NCBI RefSeq assembly: GCF_003688895.1
Contig: NZ_REFV01000008.1
Coordinates: forward strand, 62,001-126,000
Origin: Dokdonia sinensis
GTDB taxonomy: Bacteria; Bacteroidota; Bacteroidia; Flavobacteriales; Flavobacteriaceae
Length of the DNA stretch: 64,000 nucleotides
Direction of reading: 5' to 3'
Shown here: piece after piece, positions 23,883 through 33,088 of the stretch
Position numbering within the stretch: the stretch's first letter is position 1
Layout: every line of letters begins with the position of its first letter
Notes under the pieces: model-generated
What the model was told of the DNA's origin: nothing
The model's database searches: none
Seen by the model: the letters and a program-made list of their open reading frames with translations, nothing else
Made by a program: the position numbers and the translations under genes

Positions 23883-25540
23883 TGATTAAACTACTAGAAA
23901 AACGCCCTATCCTTACTATCATTAGCTTGGTAGCATTACTGATTTTTCCTATTCTAGATATACTTGAGGTGAGTATTATGGAGGCTCGCAATTTTATTTC
24001 GGCAAGGGAGATGCTTGTAGATAGCAATTGGGTACTTACTACTATGAGCGGGGAAGCAAGGTATCAAAAACCTCCCTTACCTACTTGGCTCACGGCAATT
24101 TCGGCAAGTGTCTTTGGATTAAAGAATATTTGGGGATTACGACTTCCTGCGGCACTTATGGTAATGCTTCTGGGAAGTATGGTTTTTACGCTTTCGCGAA
24201 AGCTAAAACTCTCCAAAAACCAAAGCCTAGGTAATGGATTAATCGCTGTAACCTCGTTATACGTCGTGCTCATCATCTTTGAAGCTCCGTGGGACATTTA
24301 CGCACACGCCTTTATGCTTACGGGTATTTACTTTCTGGTCAAAATCTTAAACGCCGAGAGAAACTCGATTCTAAATACTATTTGTGCTTCATTATTCATA
24401 GGCTGCTCGATTTTAAGTAAAGGACCAGTTGCACTATATGTACTTTTGCTTCCTTTTATATTGAGCTATATAGCCATTTATAGAAAAAACGCAAGCTCAA
24501 AAACGTGGTCGTTAAGTATTTTAAGTATTGTCTTAGGTTTATTTATAGGATTTAGTTGGTACTTATATGTGCGCTACGCAGATCCAGCGACATTTAGTCG
24601 AATGGCTGAGAATGAGACAGGCAACTGGACCAGTTACAACGTGCGCCCTTTTTACTACTATTGGAGTTTTTTTGTTCAAAGTGGCGTATGGACATTACCT
24701 GCGTTTATCAGTCTTATATATCCTTATCTAAAAAGCCGAGTTTCTGATCTTAAAGCATATCAATTTACTTGGCTCTGGACGATTCTGGCGGTTGTATTAT
24801 TATCTATTATCCCTGAGAAGAAGTCTCGTTATTTAATGCCGATTTTAATCCCGCTGGCCATAAATTGCGGGTTTTACGTAGATTATTTAATGCGCAAGTT
24901 CAACGGATTAAGAGATAGGAAAGAAACGATTCCTGTCTATTTTAATTTTGGGTTACTAGGTACAGTATTTCTTTTATTAAGTGTTGCGGGAATTGTAAGT
25001 CCATTCATACTTGAGGGTGTGTCTTGGTGGCTTTTGCCATTATCGATAATTTTGATTTTTATCTCCGTTATACTACTGCGTAGTCTTATTAAAAAGAATT
25101 TTGAATATGTTTTTATGTTTTCACTCTGTGCCTTAATTATAAGTCTCTTTTGTTTTACTCAGGTTCAAAAGTTTGAGATACCTTGGCAGGAAACATCAAT
25201 AAATAATAACAGCTCCAACACCGTAGCCACTTTTGAAGCGTTTGAAAGTAAAGAAAAGCTTCCCATTTATATTTTTGACGTAAAGTCTCCAGAAATGATT
25301 TGGGCATCTGGAAGAATTTTACCTCAAATCTATGACGATAAAGCAGTACTGCTACCCCCAGAAGATAAATTTTACCTACTCGTTTTTGAAATAGAGTTCT
25401 CAGAAGTAAGTAAAACTCTTCAAGGATATGAGACAGAATACCAGTTTACAATAGACCTGAATAAAGTCCCTAAAACTTCCCGCAACTATACGGGCAGAAA
25501 AAGAGCAGAAGTCTTTAAAGTAGAAAAGTTAGATAGATAG
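23882..25540 (+). CDS. ArnT-like glycosyltransferase (GT39/GT83 type)
   Basis: 552 residues with about ten membrane helices. The first periplasmic loop has LDILEVSIMEARNFISAREML and GEARYQKPPLPTWLTAIS. This follows the GT-C pattern: acidic residue before a membrane-exposed loop, then a YxKPPL motif as in ArnT and related polyprenyl-phosphate transferases. The C-terminal ~120 residues are soluble and periplasmic. It should move a sugar from undecaprenyl phosphate onto a periplasmic acceptor such as lipid A. The start is the GTG at 23882, overlapping the previous stop by 1 nt. Its 3' end overlaps the convergent mannosyltransferase gene by 12 nt. A one-mismatch palindrome copy encodes TLSRKL at ~102-107. 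Confidence 0.85.
   Translation: MIKLLEKRPILTIISLVALLIFPILDILEVSIMEARNFISAREMLVDSNWVLTTMSGEARYQKPPLPTWLTAISASVFGLKNIWGLRLPAALMVMLLGSMVFTLSRKLKLSKNQSLGNGLIAVTSLYVVLIIFEAPWDIYAHAFMLTGIYFLVKILNAERNSILNTICASLFIGCSILSKGPVALYVLLLPFILSYIAIYRKNASSKTWSLSILSIVLGLFIGFSWYLYVRYADPATFSRMAENETGNWTSYNVRPFYYYWSFFVQSGVWTLPAFISLIYPYLKSRVSDLKAYQFTWLWTILAVVLLSIIPEKKSRYLMPILIPLAINCGFYVDYLMRKFNGLRDRKETIPVYFNFGLLGTVFLLLSVAGIVSPFILEGVSWWLLPLSIILIFISVILLRSLIKKNFEYVFMFSLCALIISLFCFTQVQKFEIPWQETSINNNSSNTVATFEAFESKEKLPIYIFDVKSPEMIWASGRILPQIYDDKAVLLPPEDKFYLLVFEIEFSEVSKTLQGYETEYQFTIDLNKVPKTSRNYTGRKRAEVFKVEKLDR
24189..24204. repeat. Dispersed palindrome, 15/16 match
   Basis: CGCTTTCGCGAAAGCT in the ArnT-like gene, read as TLSRKL in a cytosolic loop between helices. 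Confidence 0.85.
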
Positions 25541-26956
25541 CGCAACATCATTTGGTTTTCTAAAAAGCTCCCAAAAAAAGTATCCTATTACAAGGGCATA
25601 TTCTGTGGCGACGAGCCATAGATTTTCTTGAAATCCGCCATCAGTATACGCACTATAACTAAGCATTATCGTAAAACTCCAAACCAGCGGAAATCTATAT
25701 CTGGTAAATACGCAAAGTAACAAAGGAGTCGCCACATACCACGGATGCACGGTTGTAGACAGTAGAAAATAAAAAGAAATCCCAAAAAGCATTGAAGTAA
25801 TCATTTGGCTCATCGTTACATTCTTTCTAAAAAATGCCAGAAGTATCAAAAAAATTACTACAAAAATGGGCAATTTAGGCCCTACATCCCAGATAATATT
25901 CCACCCCACAAGTTCATAACCTATCCACCTTATGATATAATAGACACTCGCGTTAAACTCAAAATTCTTGAACCAAAGCGCAATCGATGCGCCAAAATTT
26001 TCGGCAAACTGACCTGTTAGAAAAGGGAGGAATGTCAGGAACACTGTGAGTATTACTATGAGGTAAAAGTAAATGAGGCGAGGGAGGTTTTTTACGCTTT
26101 CGCGAAAGCGGTATCCCCAAGGGTAAGAGCTTCTAAAGTGTGATTTACGTATCCCTCCACCTTCCGTTAAGAAGTACTGTAAAAACAATGGCAGTAATAG
26201 CAACGGAATAAGCTTGGTCGAAACTGAAAGCGCCAGCACAATCGCACTTAAAACCCATTTTCCTTGCGCCAAAAGATATAGTGACCACACCACAAAAAAC
26301 AACATTACAGATTCAAAATGAAGATTTCCTGTCATCTCGATGATGATGAAAGGATTAAGCGCATACCAAAAGATATGGTACGGTTTCATCCCCAGACGCT
26401 CCAGCAATTTTTTTCCAAAGTAAATAATCCCAACATCTGCAAGAATAGTGGATATTCTAAAGACCATAACAGACCCAACGATGCTCTTGCTAGAAACTAA
26501 AGCCGCAATACTGAACAAAAGCTGGTTGACTGGAGGATAGTTTGTAAAGTGTTTCCCGTTAAGCATTCCCATCCCAGCATACAATTCCTGTGCTTGGGCA
26601 ACGATTGAGAAGTTCCCAGCGTCTATATAACTGAGCGGTGTTGTGAGATAAGGATTTAAACCCTGAACGAGCAAACGCCCATCCCATATAAACCGGTAAA
26701 AATCTTGTGATAAGTTAGGAATCGCAGGAATAAAAACCAGCCGAAATAGTATGGCTAAACCAGCAACTGCCGAGAACCCTGCTCTCCATTTTTTAAGGTA
26801 AAGAACAAATAAAAAGAAGAGCCCTCCATAAAGTGCAAGGAGTTGAGGAAAATCTGCTCGCTTTAGGTTATAAGCAAAAATTACATAAAAAACACAACTA
26901 AACGTTGCAAATAGTATAGTAAATCTGTGTTGCTTAAAATGAGAGAATAATTGCAA
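25529..26956 (-). CDS. DUF2029/GT87-like membrane mannosyltransferase
   Basis: 475 residues with about eleven membrane helices. The segment SQDFYRFIWDGRLLVQGLNPYLTTP is the signature of polyprenol-dependent mannosyltransferases of the DUF2029/GT87 kind and contains the likely catalytic Asp of a GT-C fold. The start used is the TTG at 26956 (MQLFSHFKQHRF); no in-frame ATG precedes the first helix. The last 12 nt overlap the ArnT-like gene on the other strand, so transcripts converge without a terminator. An exact palindrome copy encodes RFRES in the loop YPWGYRFRESVKNLPR between two helices. Confidence 0.78.
   Translation of the reverse strand: MQLFSHFKQHRFTILFATFSCVFYVIFAYNLKRADFPQLLALYGGLFFLFVLYLKKWRAGFSAVAGLAILFRLVFIPAIPNLSQDFYRFIWDGRLLVQGLNPYLTTPLSYIDAGNFSIVAQAQELYAGMGMLNGKHFTNYPPVNQLLFSIAALVSSKSIVGSVMVFRISTILADVGIIYFGKKLLERLGMKPYHIFWYALNPFIIIEMTGNLHFESVMLFFVVWSLYLLAQGKWVLSAIVLALSVSTKLIPLLLLPLFLQYFLTEGGGIRKSHFRSSYPWGYRFRESVKNLPRLIYFYLIVILTVFLTFLPFLTGQFAENFGASIALWFKNFEFNASVYYIIRWIGYELVGWNIIWDVGPKLPIFVVIFLILLAFFRKNVTMSQMITSMLFGISFYFLLSTTVHPWYVATPLLLCVFTRYRFPLVWSFTIMLSYSAYTDGGFQENLWLVATEYALVIGYFFWELFRKPNDVALSI
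26095..26110. repeat. Dispersed palindrome, exact copy
   Basis: In the DUF2029-type gene, read as RFRES on the minus strand in a loop between membrane helices. Confidence 0.95.
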
Positions 26957-27022
26957 ATGATGCGTATTTAAGAATTTGTCCCTATTTGAGACTGCAAATT
27001 ACAAATTACTAAAATGCCGAGG

Positions 27023-27928
27023 CTAGAAAATTCTGTTAAGCACAACACTTGCATCTAGTAGGATGATACAGAAGACTCCCGCCACAATGATAAACTTTAA
27101 AATATTATGAAGAATTATATAATGTGTCCTAACCTTAGATTGCCAGAGAATTCCTAAAAAAATGAGCAATAAGACCACACTTCCATAAAAATAAAGGTTC
27201 ATATACCCTATAGCAAAATGATTTATTAGAAAGTAAATGGGAATAATTGTTAATCCCGCGAGGGCGGTAAGCAACCATTTTGAAGTGAGCACACCGTAAA
27301 TCACAGGAATGGTCCTGTAGTTTTGGGCTAAATCTCCTTTCAAATTTTCAAGATCTTTTACCATTTCTCTCATCCCAATAACTAAAAACAAGAAACTCCC
27401 GTGTACAAAAATTACCGGAGCCTGATTACCGTAATAAATAAAAATCGCAAAGAAAGGAATAACTGCCAGCGTTGCGGCCACAAGATTTCCGAGCAAGGGT
27501 ACCTTCTTGAGCTTATGAGAATAAAACCAGATTCCAAAAATATACAGTGAAAAGAAAACAACTGCTCTAAAGGAAATAGCGCTCGCTATAATAACAGCAC
27601 TGAAATTCAGGACAAAGTAGACCGCAAGCTTCGTTTGCTGGCTCACGAGCCTATCCAGCATTGTTTTAGTAGGCCTATTGATCAGATCTTTCTCAGAATC
27701 GTAGAAGTTATTTATGATATAACCGCCCGCGATGGTCACTGCAGATGCCAGAACAAGCAAGAATAAATAGGGATCAAAAATTACATCCCGCAATGGTAAT
27801 TCTGGAGCAAGAATGAAAATAGATGTAAGGTATTGAGCCAGAACGATTACAAGAATATTGTAACCCCTCACCACCGAAAACAAACTAAATATCTTGAGAA
27901 GAAGGCGTTTGTTTTTTCGCGAAAGCAT
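27023..27928 (-). CDS. UbiA-family prenyltransferase (geranylgeranylglycerol-phosphate type)
   Basis: 301 residues with about eight membrane helices. The first Asp-rich motif is N74-F-Y-D77-S-E-K-D81 followed by INRP. The second is REMVKDLENLKGD. Both bind the prenyl diphosphate through Mg2+. The length and helices fit UbiA enzymes; Bacteroidota members of this subgroup are often named for geranylgeranylglycerol-phosphate synthase activity, but quinone or other acceptors are possible. It lies 25 nt after mevalonate kinase on the same strand, so isoprenoid supply and use are co-transcribed. The start ATG and the first codons (M-L-S-R-K) are made of a degenerate palindrome copy. Confidence 0.85.
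   Translation of the reverse strand: MLSRKNKRLLLKIFSLFSVVRGYNILVIVLAQYLTSIFILAPELPLRDVIFDPYLFLLVLASAVTIAGGYIINNFYDSEKDLINRPTKTMLDRLVSQQTKLAVYFVLNFSAVIIASAISFRAVVFFSLYIFGIWFYSHKLKKVPLLGNLVAATLAVIPFFAIFIYYGNQAPVIFVHGSFLFLVIGMREMVKDLENLKGDLAQNYRTIPVIYGVLTSKWLLTALAGLTIIPIYFLINHFAIGYMNLYFYGSVVLLLIFLGILWQSKVRTHYIILHNILKFIIVAGVFCIILLDASVVLNRIF
27915..27926. repeat. Dispersed palindrome, partial copy at a start codon
   Basis: TTTCGCGAAAGC, 12 bases of the core. The adjoining ATG (27928-27926, minus strand) is the UbiA start codon. Confidence 0.65.
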
Positions 27929-27953
27929 AAAAAGCCTTTTAATTCATAGCTAA

Positions 27954-28880
27954 CTAGAAGTTGTAAACGACCTCTAGCTTATAATCTTTAAGCGCAGCTT
28001 GTGCCTTATCGATATCCTCCGTAAAACCGAGCATATAACCGCCTCCACCAGAACCACATAGCTTGAGATAATAATCGTTAGATTCTATCCCTTGTTTCCA
28101 CAATTTATGGAATTGTGCCGGTATCATAGGCTTAAAGTTATTAAGCACCACTTTAGAGAGTTGCTTCACATTGCCAAAGAGTGATTTTACATCGCCCTTA
28201 AGAAAATCCTCCACGCAGGCATCCGTATGTTTTACAAATTGATCCTTGAGCATCGCTCTAAAACCCTCTTGCTTCATACTTTCCATAAAGATATTTACCA
28301 TAGGAGCAGTTTCTCCTACAATACCGCTGTCTAAAAGAAAAACAGCACCCTTTCCCTCTTTTTGAGATGGGATCCCAGCAGGTTCTATATTGTCTTGACT
28401 ATTAATTAAAATAGGAAGGCTTAAATAACTGTTAAGTGGATCTAATCCAGAAGACTTACCGTGAAAGAAAGACTCCATAGCGCCAAAAATAGCCTTGAGT
28501 CGCAACAGCTTTTCCCGAGTTAGATTTTCTAAAACCGTAATCTTATCCAGAGCATATTTATCGTAAATAGCGGCAACCAGTGCACCGCTACTCCCCACAC
28601 CATACCCCTGAGGGATGCTAGAATCAAAATGCATACCTGCAGCTACATCTGCATTGAGCGTATCCATATCAAAAGTTACTAAACTTGCATCTAAATCCTT
28701 GAGATATGTCGCAAACCTAGCGAGATTCTCGTTGGATTTTTTAGCTTCGGCTGTTTCAGCATCTTCTGTTTTGAGAGCTCCGTTATAAAAGTTATAAGGA
28801 ATGGCAAGACCTTTTGAGTCTTTTATAATACCATATTCTCCGAAGAGAAGGATTTTAGAATAAAATAGGGGTCCTTTCAT
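27954..28880 (-). CDS. Mevalonate kinase-like GHMP kinase
   Basis: 308 residues. The GHMP phosphate-binding loop is PQGYGVGSSGALVAAIYD near 92-107, preceded by FDSSI. The C-terminal motif is LKLCGSGGGGYMLGF. The FGEYGIIKDSKGLAIPY start is typical of mevalonate kinases. It phosphorylates mevalonate at the 5-position in the isoprenoid pathway. A diphosphomevalonate decarboxylase is encoded 2.6 kb to the right and a prenyltransferase follows directly, which supports this over galactokinase. The gene is one of few in this region without a palindrome copy. Confidence 0.85.
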   Translation of the reverse strand: MKGPLFYSKILLFGEYGIIKDSKGLAIPYNFYNGALKTEDAETAEAKKSNENLARFATYLKDLDASLVTFDMDTLNADVAAGMHFDSSIPQGYGVGSSGALVAAIYDKYALDKITVLENLTREKLLRLKAIFGAMESFFHGKSSGLDPLNSYLSLPILINSQDNIEPAGIPSQKEGKGAVFLLDSGIVGETAPMVNIFMESMKQEGFRAMLKDQFVKHTDACVEDFLKGDVKSLFGNVKQLSKVVLNNFKPMIPAQFHKLWKQGIESNDYYLKLCGSGGGGYMLGFTEDIDKAQAALKDYKLEVVYNF

Positions 28881-29014
28881 ATAGGCAAAATTAACGTATT
28901 ATTCTTAAAACACGACCGCTGTTACAGGGATTAGCCTAGATTTAACGTAAAACAATCGCTTTTTACAAGCACATAAACGCAATTTAAAGATAAGAATTAT
29001 AAATTAGCACCTGT

Positions 29015-31417
29015 ATGTCCTCACAACCATCATCGCTCAACCGTATCGTGACTGCCCTTTTCTTAGCGGCCATTCTGGTGGCTGTATCCTTACCGAGTAG
29101 TTCGACATTAGAGCCTGGAGACACACAATGGCTATATCTAAGTTGTATAAACATCATAGGGCTCGTGGTGCTTTTTACGCTTTCGCGAAAAATATCTTGG
29201 CATAAAAACAAGCTCACAAAATATTTCTTTTTGAGCTTTTTAGGTTTTCTATTTTTTTCTTGTCTATCACTTATCACAGCAATTAACGTTCCCGAAGGTG
29301 TTCTCGCCATCGCCAAAGTTGCAACAACACTCGCAACAATAACCATTATCTATGGTCTTGCACAACTACAGAGCACATCCCTGATTAAAACTGTAGCTCC
29401 ACTGCTCGCCATTTATATACTATTTCTTGCCATTCCCGTAATTTGGATATTCTTAAAAGATCCTACAATTGCCCGTAGTACCGCACTACTAGCTCCTGCA
29501 AAATTGAATTTCGGGAATCGCAATATAACGGCAGCGGTTTTAACCTGTTGCATCCCTTTTTGCTATTATGGATTAGGAATTTCTTATAATAGAGCAAGGT
29601 GGCTTTTTAAAATTCTTTATGGTACGGGCCTTATTCTCGGACTAACAGCAGTATTCTTTATTGCCTCCCGAACATCCTTTGTTTCATTAATTACGCTTGG
29701 GTTTATTGCCATAATCAGCGCAATGTACCAAGCACATAAAACAAAGTTTTCAAAGCCTCAGTTACTAAAAAGACTTGCAGTCATCATTACTGTTCCGTGC
29801 ATTCTACTATTTCTTGTGCTACAGACAAATAAAATCACACCAGATACTCCAAATACAATAAGCCAACTACTCATAACTCCGGAGACGACTAAAGATGTGC
29901 AACAGCCATCACTTACAAATGACGAGGTGGGGAATGACAATGCCAGGCTTATGTTTTATAAAATTGCCTTAGACGACTTTAAGCAAAATCCCATACTCGG
30001 AGTAGGTGCTGGAAACTGGAAACTTTCTGACAAAACAAAATTTTACAAAACCTTTAATCGTAATACCATTCTGAACCCGCAACGGGTGCATAATGACTTT
30101 TTACAGGTACTGGCAGAGATTGGGGTTTTTGGGTTCTTATGTTTTGTAGGGCTTTTTACAATACTATTTCTTACTATTATTCGGCTGATTAAAAGTGAAG
30201 ACGAGACAGGTCTTGGGTTTTTACTTTTGGCGGGTTTGTCGGTATATGCTATCGATGCTTTGCTCAATTTCCCGATGGAGCGACCGCAGTTGCAAGTTTT
30301 CTTTGGATTGCTGAGCGCGATGGTATTGGGAGGGGTTACGCTTTCGCGAAAGCGTAAAAAAGAACATTTCATATCTACCCAAACATCTTTAGCTGTTTTA
30401 GGAACGGTTTGCCTACTCTTACTCGGCGCGACTTACGTAGACTATTTAAAATTCGAGGATTCACGTAACGACCGCTACGTACATTCAGACTACAAGTTTA
30501 AGGACTTTCTTAACGGAGATAAATTCACCCTTTCTTATGATGCGGCCTCTCAATTACTGGATGGATATTTTGACATTAATGGTGACGGAACAGCCCACGA
30601 CCATATTTTAGGAATGTATGCGATGAGTGAGGAAAAGATGGATAGAGCGCTGTATCATTTTGACAAATCAATAAAAGTCGCGCCGTATGGCTACAACTCG
30701 CATATGCTCAAAGCGATCATTTATAAAGACAAGAAAGTAAATCTGGACAGTGCGGTGTATTATGCAAAAGAAGGAGTTGCACATAGACCGTCATTGCGTA
30801 ATAATTACACAGTATTGCTCAACACCTACAAACTGCAAAAGGATACTTTAAACTATCTGTCCACCTCTGAAAAATATCTGGAATATTACCCTAGCGATGT
30901 CAATGTATGGAGACAGCGAGCACTGCAAACACTTTCTAAAACAAAGGATTTTACTAAAACCCTTGAAATAATAAATAGCGGATTAAAAGCAAATCCAAAA
31001 AACCCTGTGCTTTCAAATCTTGAGGAGCTCGTTATTTCTAAAAAACCAGGAGCTGTGGTAAAAAGGACAAATCAACAGCGACTCAACCTGGCATTAGGTT
31101 ATGCGAAGCAACGAAAATATATTCTCGCCAATAAAGAATTGGCCCTTATTCTAGAGAACGACCCGAACCACTATCTTGCCTTGTTCAATTTAGGCTTTAA
31201 CGCATCAAGACAAAACCTTCATCAAGAAGCCATAGCTTATTATACTAGAGCAATAGCAACTGGACAATATAAAGATGGAATTGCCGAGTATAATCGAGGC
31301 CTAGCTTATGAACGTTTAGGATTAAAAGAAAAGGCTGCTCAGGATTATCGAAAGAGCAAATCCCTAGGATATAGGGTCGCACAAAGACTTCCTGCCAGCA
31401 AACTCAACCCTAACTAA
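29015..31417 (+). CDS. O-antigen ligase-like membrane protein with C-terminal TPR
   Basis: 800 residues. About ten membrane helices span ~10-455, with the large periplasmic loop of Wzy/WaaL proteins at ~280-365 (LGVGAGNWKLSDKTKFYKTF, RVHNDFLQVLAEIGVFGFL). The loop's Arg and HNDFLQ block are the family's conserved features. The C-terminal 300 residues are TPR repeats (ALYHFDKSIKVAPYGYNSHMLKA, AIAYYTRAIATGQYKDGIAEYNRGLAYERLG). This type joins or polymerises O-antigen or protein glycans in the periplasm. The TPR extension is frequent in Bacteroidota. Two palindrome copies (29178 degenerate, 30336 exact) encode TLSRK and TLSRKR, both in cytosolic loops following GVTLSRKRKK-type positive ends of helices. 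Confidence 0.83.
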   Translation: MSSQPSSLNRIVTALFLAAILVAVSLPSSSTLEPGDTQWLYLSCINIIGLVVLFTLSRKISWHKNKLTKYFFLSFLGFLFFSCLSLITAINVPEGVLAIAKVATTLATITIIYGLAQLQSTSLIKTVAPLLAIYILFLAIPVIWIFLKDPTIARSTALLAPAKLNFGNRNITAAVLTCCIPFCYYGLGISYNRARWLFKILYGTGLILGLTAVFFIASRTSFVSLITLGFIAIISAMYQAHKTKFSKPQLLKRLAVIITVPCILLFLVLQTNKITPDTPNTISQLLITPETTKDVQQPSLTNDEVGNDNARLMFYKIALDDFKQNPILGVGAGNWKLSDKTKFYKTFNRNTILNPQRVHNDFLQVLAEIGVFGFLCFVGLFTILFLTIIRLIKSEDETGLGFLLLAGLSVYAIDALLNFPMERPQLQVFFGLLSAMVLGGVTLSRKRKKEHFISTQTSLAVLGTVCLLLLGATYVDYLKFEDSRNDRYVHSDYKFKDFLNGDKFTLSYDAASQLLDGYFDINGDGTAHDHILGMYAMSEEKMDRALYHFDKSIKVAPYGYNSHMLKAIIYKDKKVNLDSAVYYAKEGVAHRPSLRNNYTVLLNTYKLQKDTLNYLSTSEKYLEYYPSDVNVWRQRALQTLSKTKDFTKTLEIINSGLKANPKNPVLSNLEELVISKKPGAVVKRTNQQRLNLALGYAKQRKYILANKELALILENDPNHYLALFNLGFNASRQNLHQEAIAYYTRAIATGQYKDGIAEYNRGLAYERLGLKEKAAQDYRKSKSLGYRVAQRLPASKLNPN
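29178..29193. repeat. Dispersed palindrome, degenerate copy (13/16)
   Basis: CGCTTTCGCGAAAAAT in the O-antigen ligase-like gene, read as TLSRK. Confidence 0.6.
30336..30357. repeat. Dispersed palindrome, exact 22-bp copy
   Basis: Core CGCTTTCGCGAAAGCG with three extra paired bases each side, read as TLSRKR at the cytosolic end of a membrane helix. Confidence 0.95.
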
Positions 31418-31436
31418 TATACCTTAGCTTGAACTT

Positions 31437-32519
31437 CTATAATTGCACAGCTCCCTTTCCTGCAAAATCTTCGATAAATTCTTGATCCTTGCAGTATTGA
31501 GAAAGCTCCCCTGCGATAAATGCGAGAACATTTTCCTTTTCACTTTTAGGGTATAGCACATGTACGTTTGCTCCCGCATCCAGAGTAAAAGAAACCTTTG
31601 AACCAGACTGTGCTCTATACTCCCAGATTTTATTGATGATCTCAAGTGTATTAGGTTTCATTAAAATGAAGTAAGGTTGGCTGGTCATCATCATTGCATG
31701 CAATGTGAGGGCTTCACTTTCTACAAGCTCTATAAAAGCATCCAGATCACCAGTTTTAAAAATTCCTTTTAGCGCTTCTAGATTGTCATTTGCCTGTGTA
31801 AATCGTGCCTCGGCGTAGGCGTGATTTTTCATAAGACCGTGGCCTACAGTACTACTTACTTGCTTTTCACCTTTATCCACAAGGAGAATAGTATCTTGGT
31901 ACTCCTTAAAAACCTCGTGAATTTCAAAAGGATATGGTGTCCCATACAACTGGCTACTACCTTCTATCTCCGCATGTGTTCCCCAAACGATTAAAGGTCC
32001 TCCTATACTCCTACTAGCGCTTCCAGAGCCGAGTCTTGCTAAAAATGATGCCTTTTTCTTAAAAAAGTCATCCGCCATATCGGGTTGCAATCCCTTCTCA
32101 ATGGTCATCAAACATAATGCGAGCGCACTCATTCCAGAAGCAGAGGATGCAATGCCAGAACTGTGAGGAAAAGAATTAGAAGTCTCAATGGAAAATTTAT
32201 AATTCTTTATAAAAGGTAAGTATTGCTCAATGCGTGTAAAAAAACCCTCAATTTTCTCTCTGAATTCTGGCGCGGGATTTCCGTCTAGAAAAATTTCAAA
32301 GGTCGTCTTTGCAAAGGGATTCTCAACAGGTTCGTAGTTTAGAGTCGTTACGGTATGGCAATTATTTAAGGTAAAACTTACACTAGGATTTTTGGGCATT
32401 TGCTCGCCGTATTTTCCCCAGTACTTCACAAGCGCTATATTACTGGGAGATTGCCAAGTCACACTGCCCGAGGATGCCTTAACGTCGTATCCTTGTGGAA
32501 GAAATTGTTCTACCGTCAT
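31437..32519 (-). CDS. mvaD: Diphosphomevalonate decarboxylase
   Basis: 360 residues. The N-terminal SNIALVKYWGKYGEQMPKNPSVSFTL block and the GHMP-type loop SSGIASSASGMSALALCL identify diphosphomevalonate decarboxylases. The ARLGSGSASRSIGG segment carries the Ser/Arg active-site residues. It makes isopentenyl diphosphate from diphosphomevalonate with ATP. Convergent with the O-antigen ligase gene (19 nt apart), divergent from tspO. A minus-strand TATATTTG at 32543-32536 suits a -7 box with a very short leader. The gene is unbroken and carries no palindrome copy. Confidence 0.92.
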   Translation of the reverse strand: MTVEQFLPQGYDVKASSGSVTWQSPSNIALVKYWGKYGEQMPKNPSVSFTLNNCHTVTTLNYEPVENPFAKTTFEIFLDGNPAPEFREKIEGFFTRIEQYLPFIKNYKFSIETSNSFPHSSGIASSASGMSALALCLMTIEKGLQPDMADDFFKKKASFLARLGSGSASRSIGGPLIVWGTHAEIEGSSQLYGTPYPFEIHEVFKEYQDTILLVDKGEKQVSSTVGHGLMKNHAYAEARFTQANDNLEALKGIFKTGDLDAFIELVESEALTLHAMMMTSQPYFILMKPNTLEIINKIWEYRAQSGSKVSFTLDAGANVHVLYPKSEKENVLAFIAGELSQYCKDQEFIEDFAGKGAVQL

Positions 32520-32535
32520 CTAGTTAAATTTTACA

Positions 32536-32543
32536 CAAATATA
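32536..32543 (-). promoter_or_regulatory. Bacteroidota -7 box for diphosphomevalonate decarboxylase
   Basis: TATATTTG on the minus strand, a full TAnnTTTG match 17 nt before the start codon at 32519. No clear TTG at -33. Confidence 0.4.
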
Positions 32544-32611
32544 CCGCATTAGACTGCGCTAGACGAAAGGTTAAAATGCATTTTTTTACCTTCGATGTTT
32601 TTAGCATTACT

Positions 32612-33088
32612 ATGAAAAAAGGACTTAGAACAAAACTACTCATCGCTATTGGGATTTGCTTGCTCGTAGGACTCATTGGTTCGATGGCAACCCAAACGAG
32701 TGTTTCTGGTTGGTTTGAAACCTTAGAAAAACCATCTTGGAATCCGCCCAGCTGGCTATTTGCACCTGTGTGGACATTACTTTATATTCTTATGGGAGTC
32801 GCAGCAGCACTAGTCTGGAACAAAGGTTTCCATCAGAAAGGAGTTCAGAAGGCACTGTATATCTTCGGCTTTCAGCTTCTTCTCAATGCGTTTTGGAGTA
32901 TTATCTTTTTTGCTTTGAGAGCTCCTTTATGGGCATTGGTAGAGATTGTGATTTTATTTATAACCATAATTCTCACTATAAAAGCTTTCAAACCTATAAG
33001 TAAAACAGCAGCTTACTTATTGATTCCCTATACACTCTGGATAGCATTTGCAACATTATTAACCTTAGAAATCGTGAGGCTCAACTAG
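32612..33088 (+). CDS. tspO: TspO/MBR family protein
   Basis: About 158 residues from the ATG at 32612 (MKKGLRTKLLIAIG), chosen over the ATG at 32576 because the latter adds a 12-residue stretch not seen in the family. Five membrane helices are clear. The tryptophan-rich signature is LEKPSWNPPSWLFAPVWTLLYILMG, and the last helix has PYTLWIAFATLL. TspO proteins bind porphyrins and affect tetrapyrrole, carotenoid and stress responses in the outer or inner membrane. Divergent from the decarboxylase and overlapping by 8 nt the convergent DUF1697 gene. A TACCTTCG at 32587-32594 is a one-off match to the -7 box. Confidence 0.92.
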   Translation: MKKGLRTKLLIAIGICLLVGLIGSMATQTSVSGWFETLEKPSWNPPSWLFAPVWTLLYILMGVAAALVWNKGFHQKGVQKALYIFGFQLLLNAFWSIIFFALRAPLWALVEIVILFITIILTIKAFKPISKTAAYLLIPYTLWIAFATLLTLEIVRLN

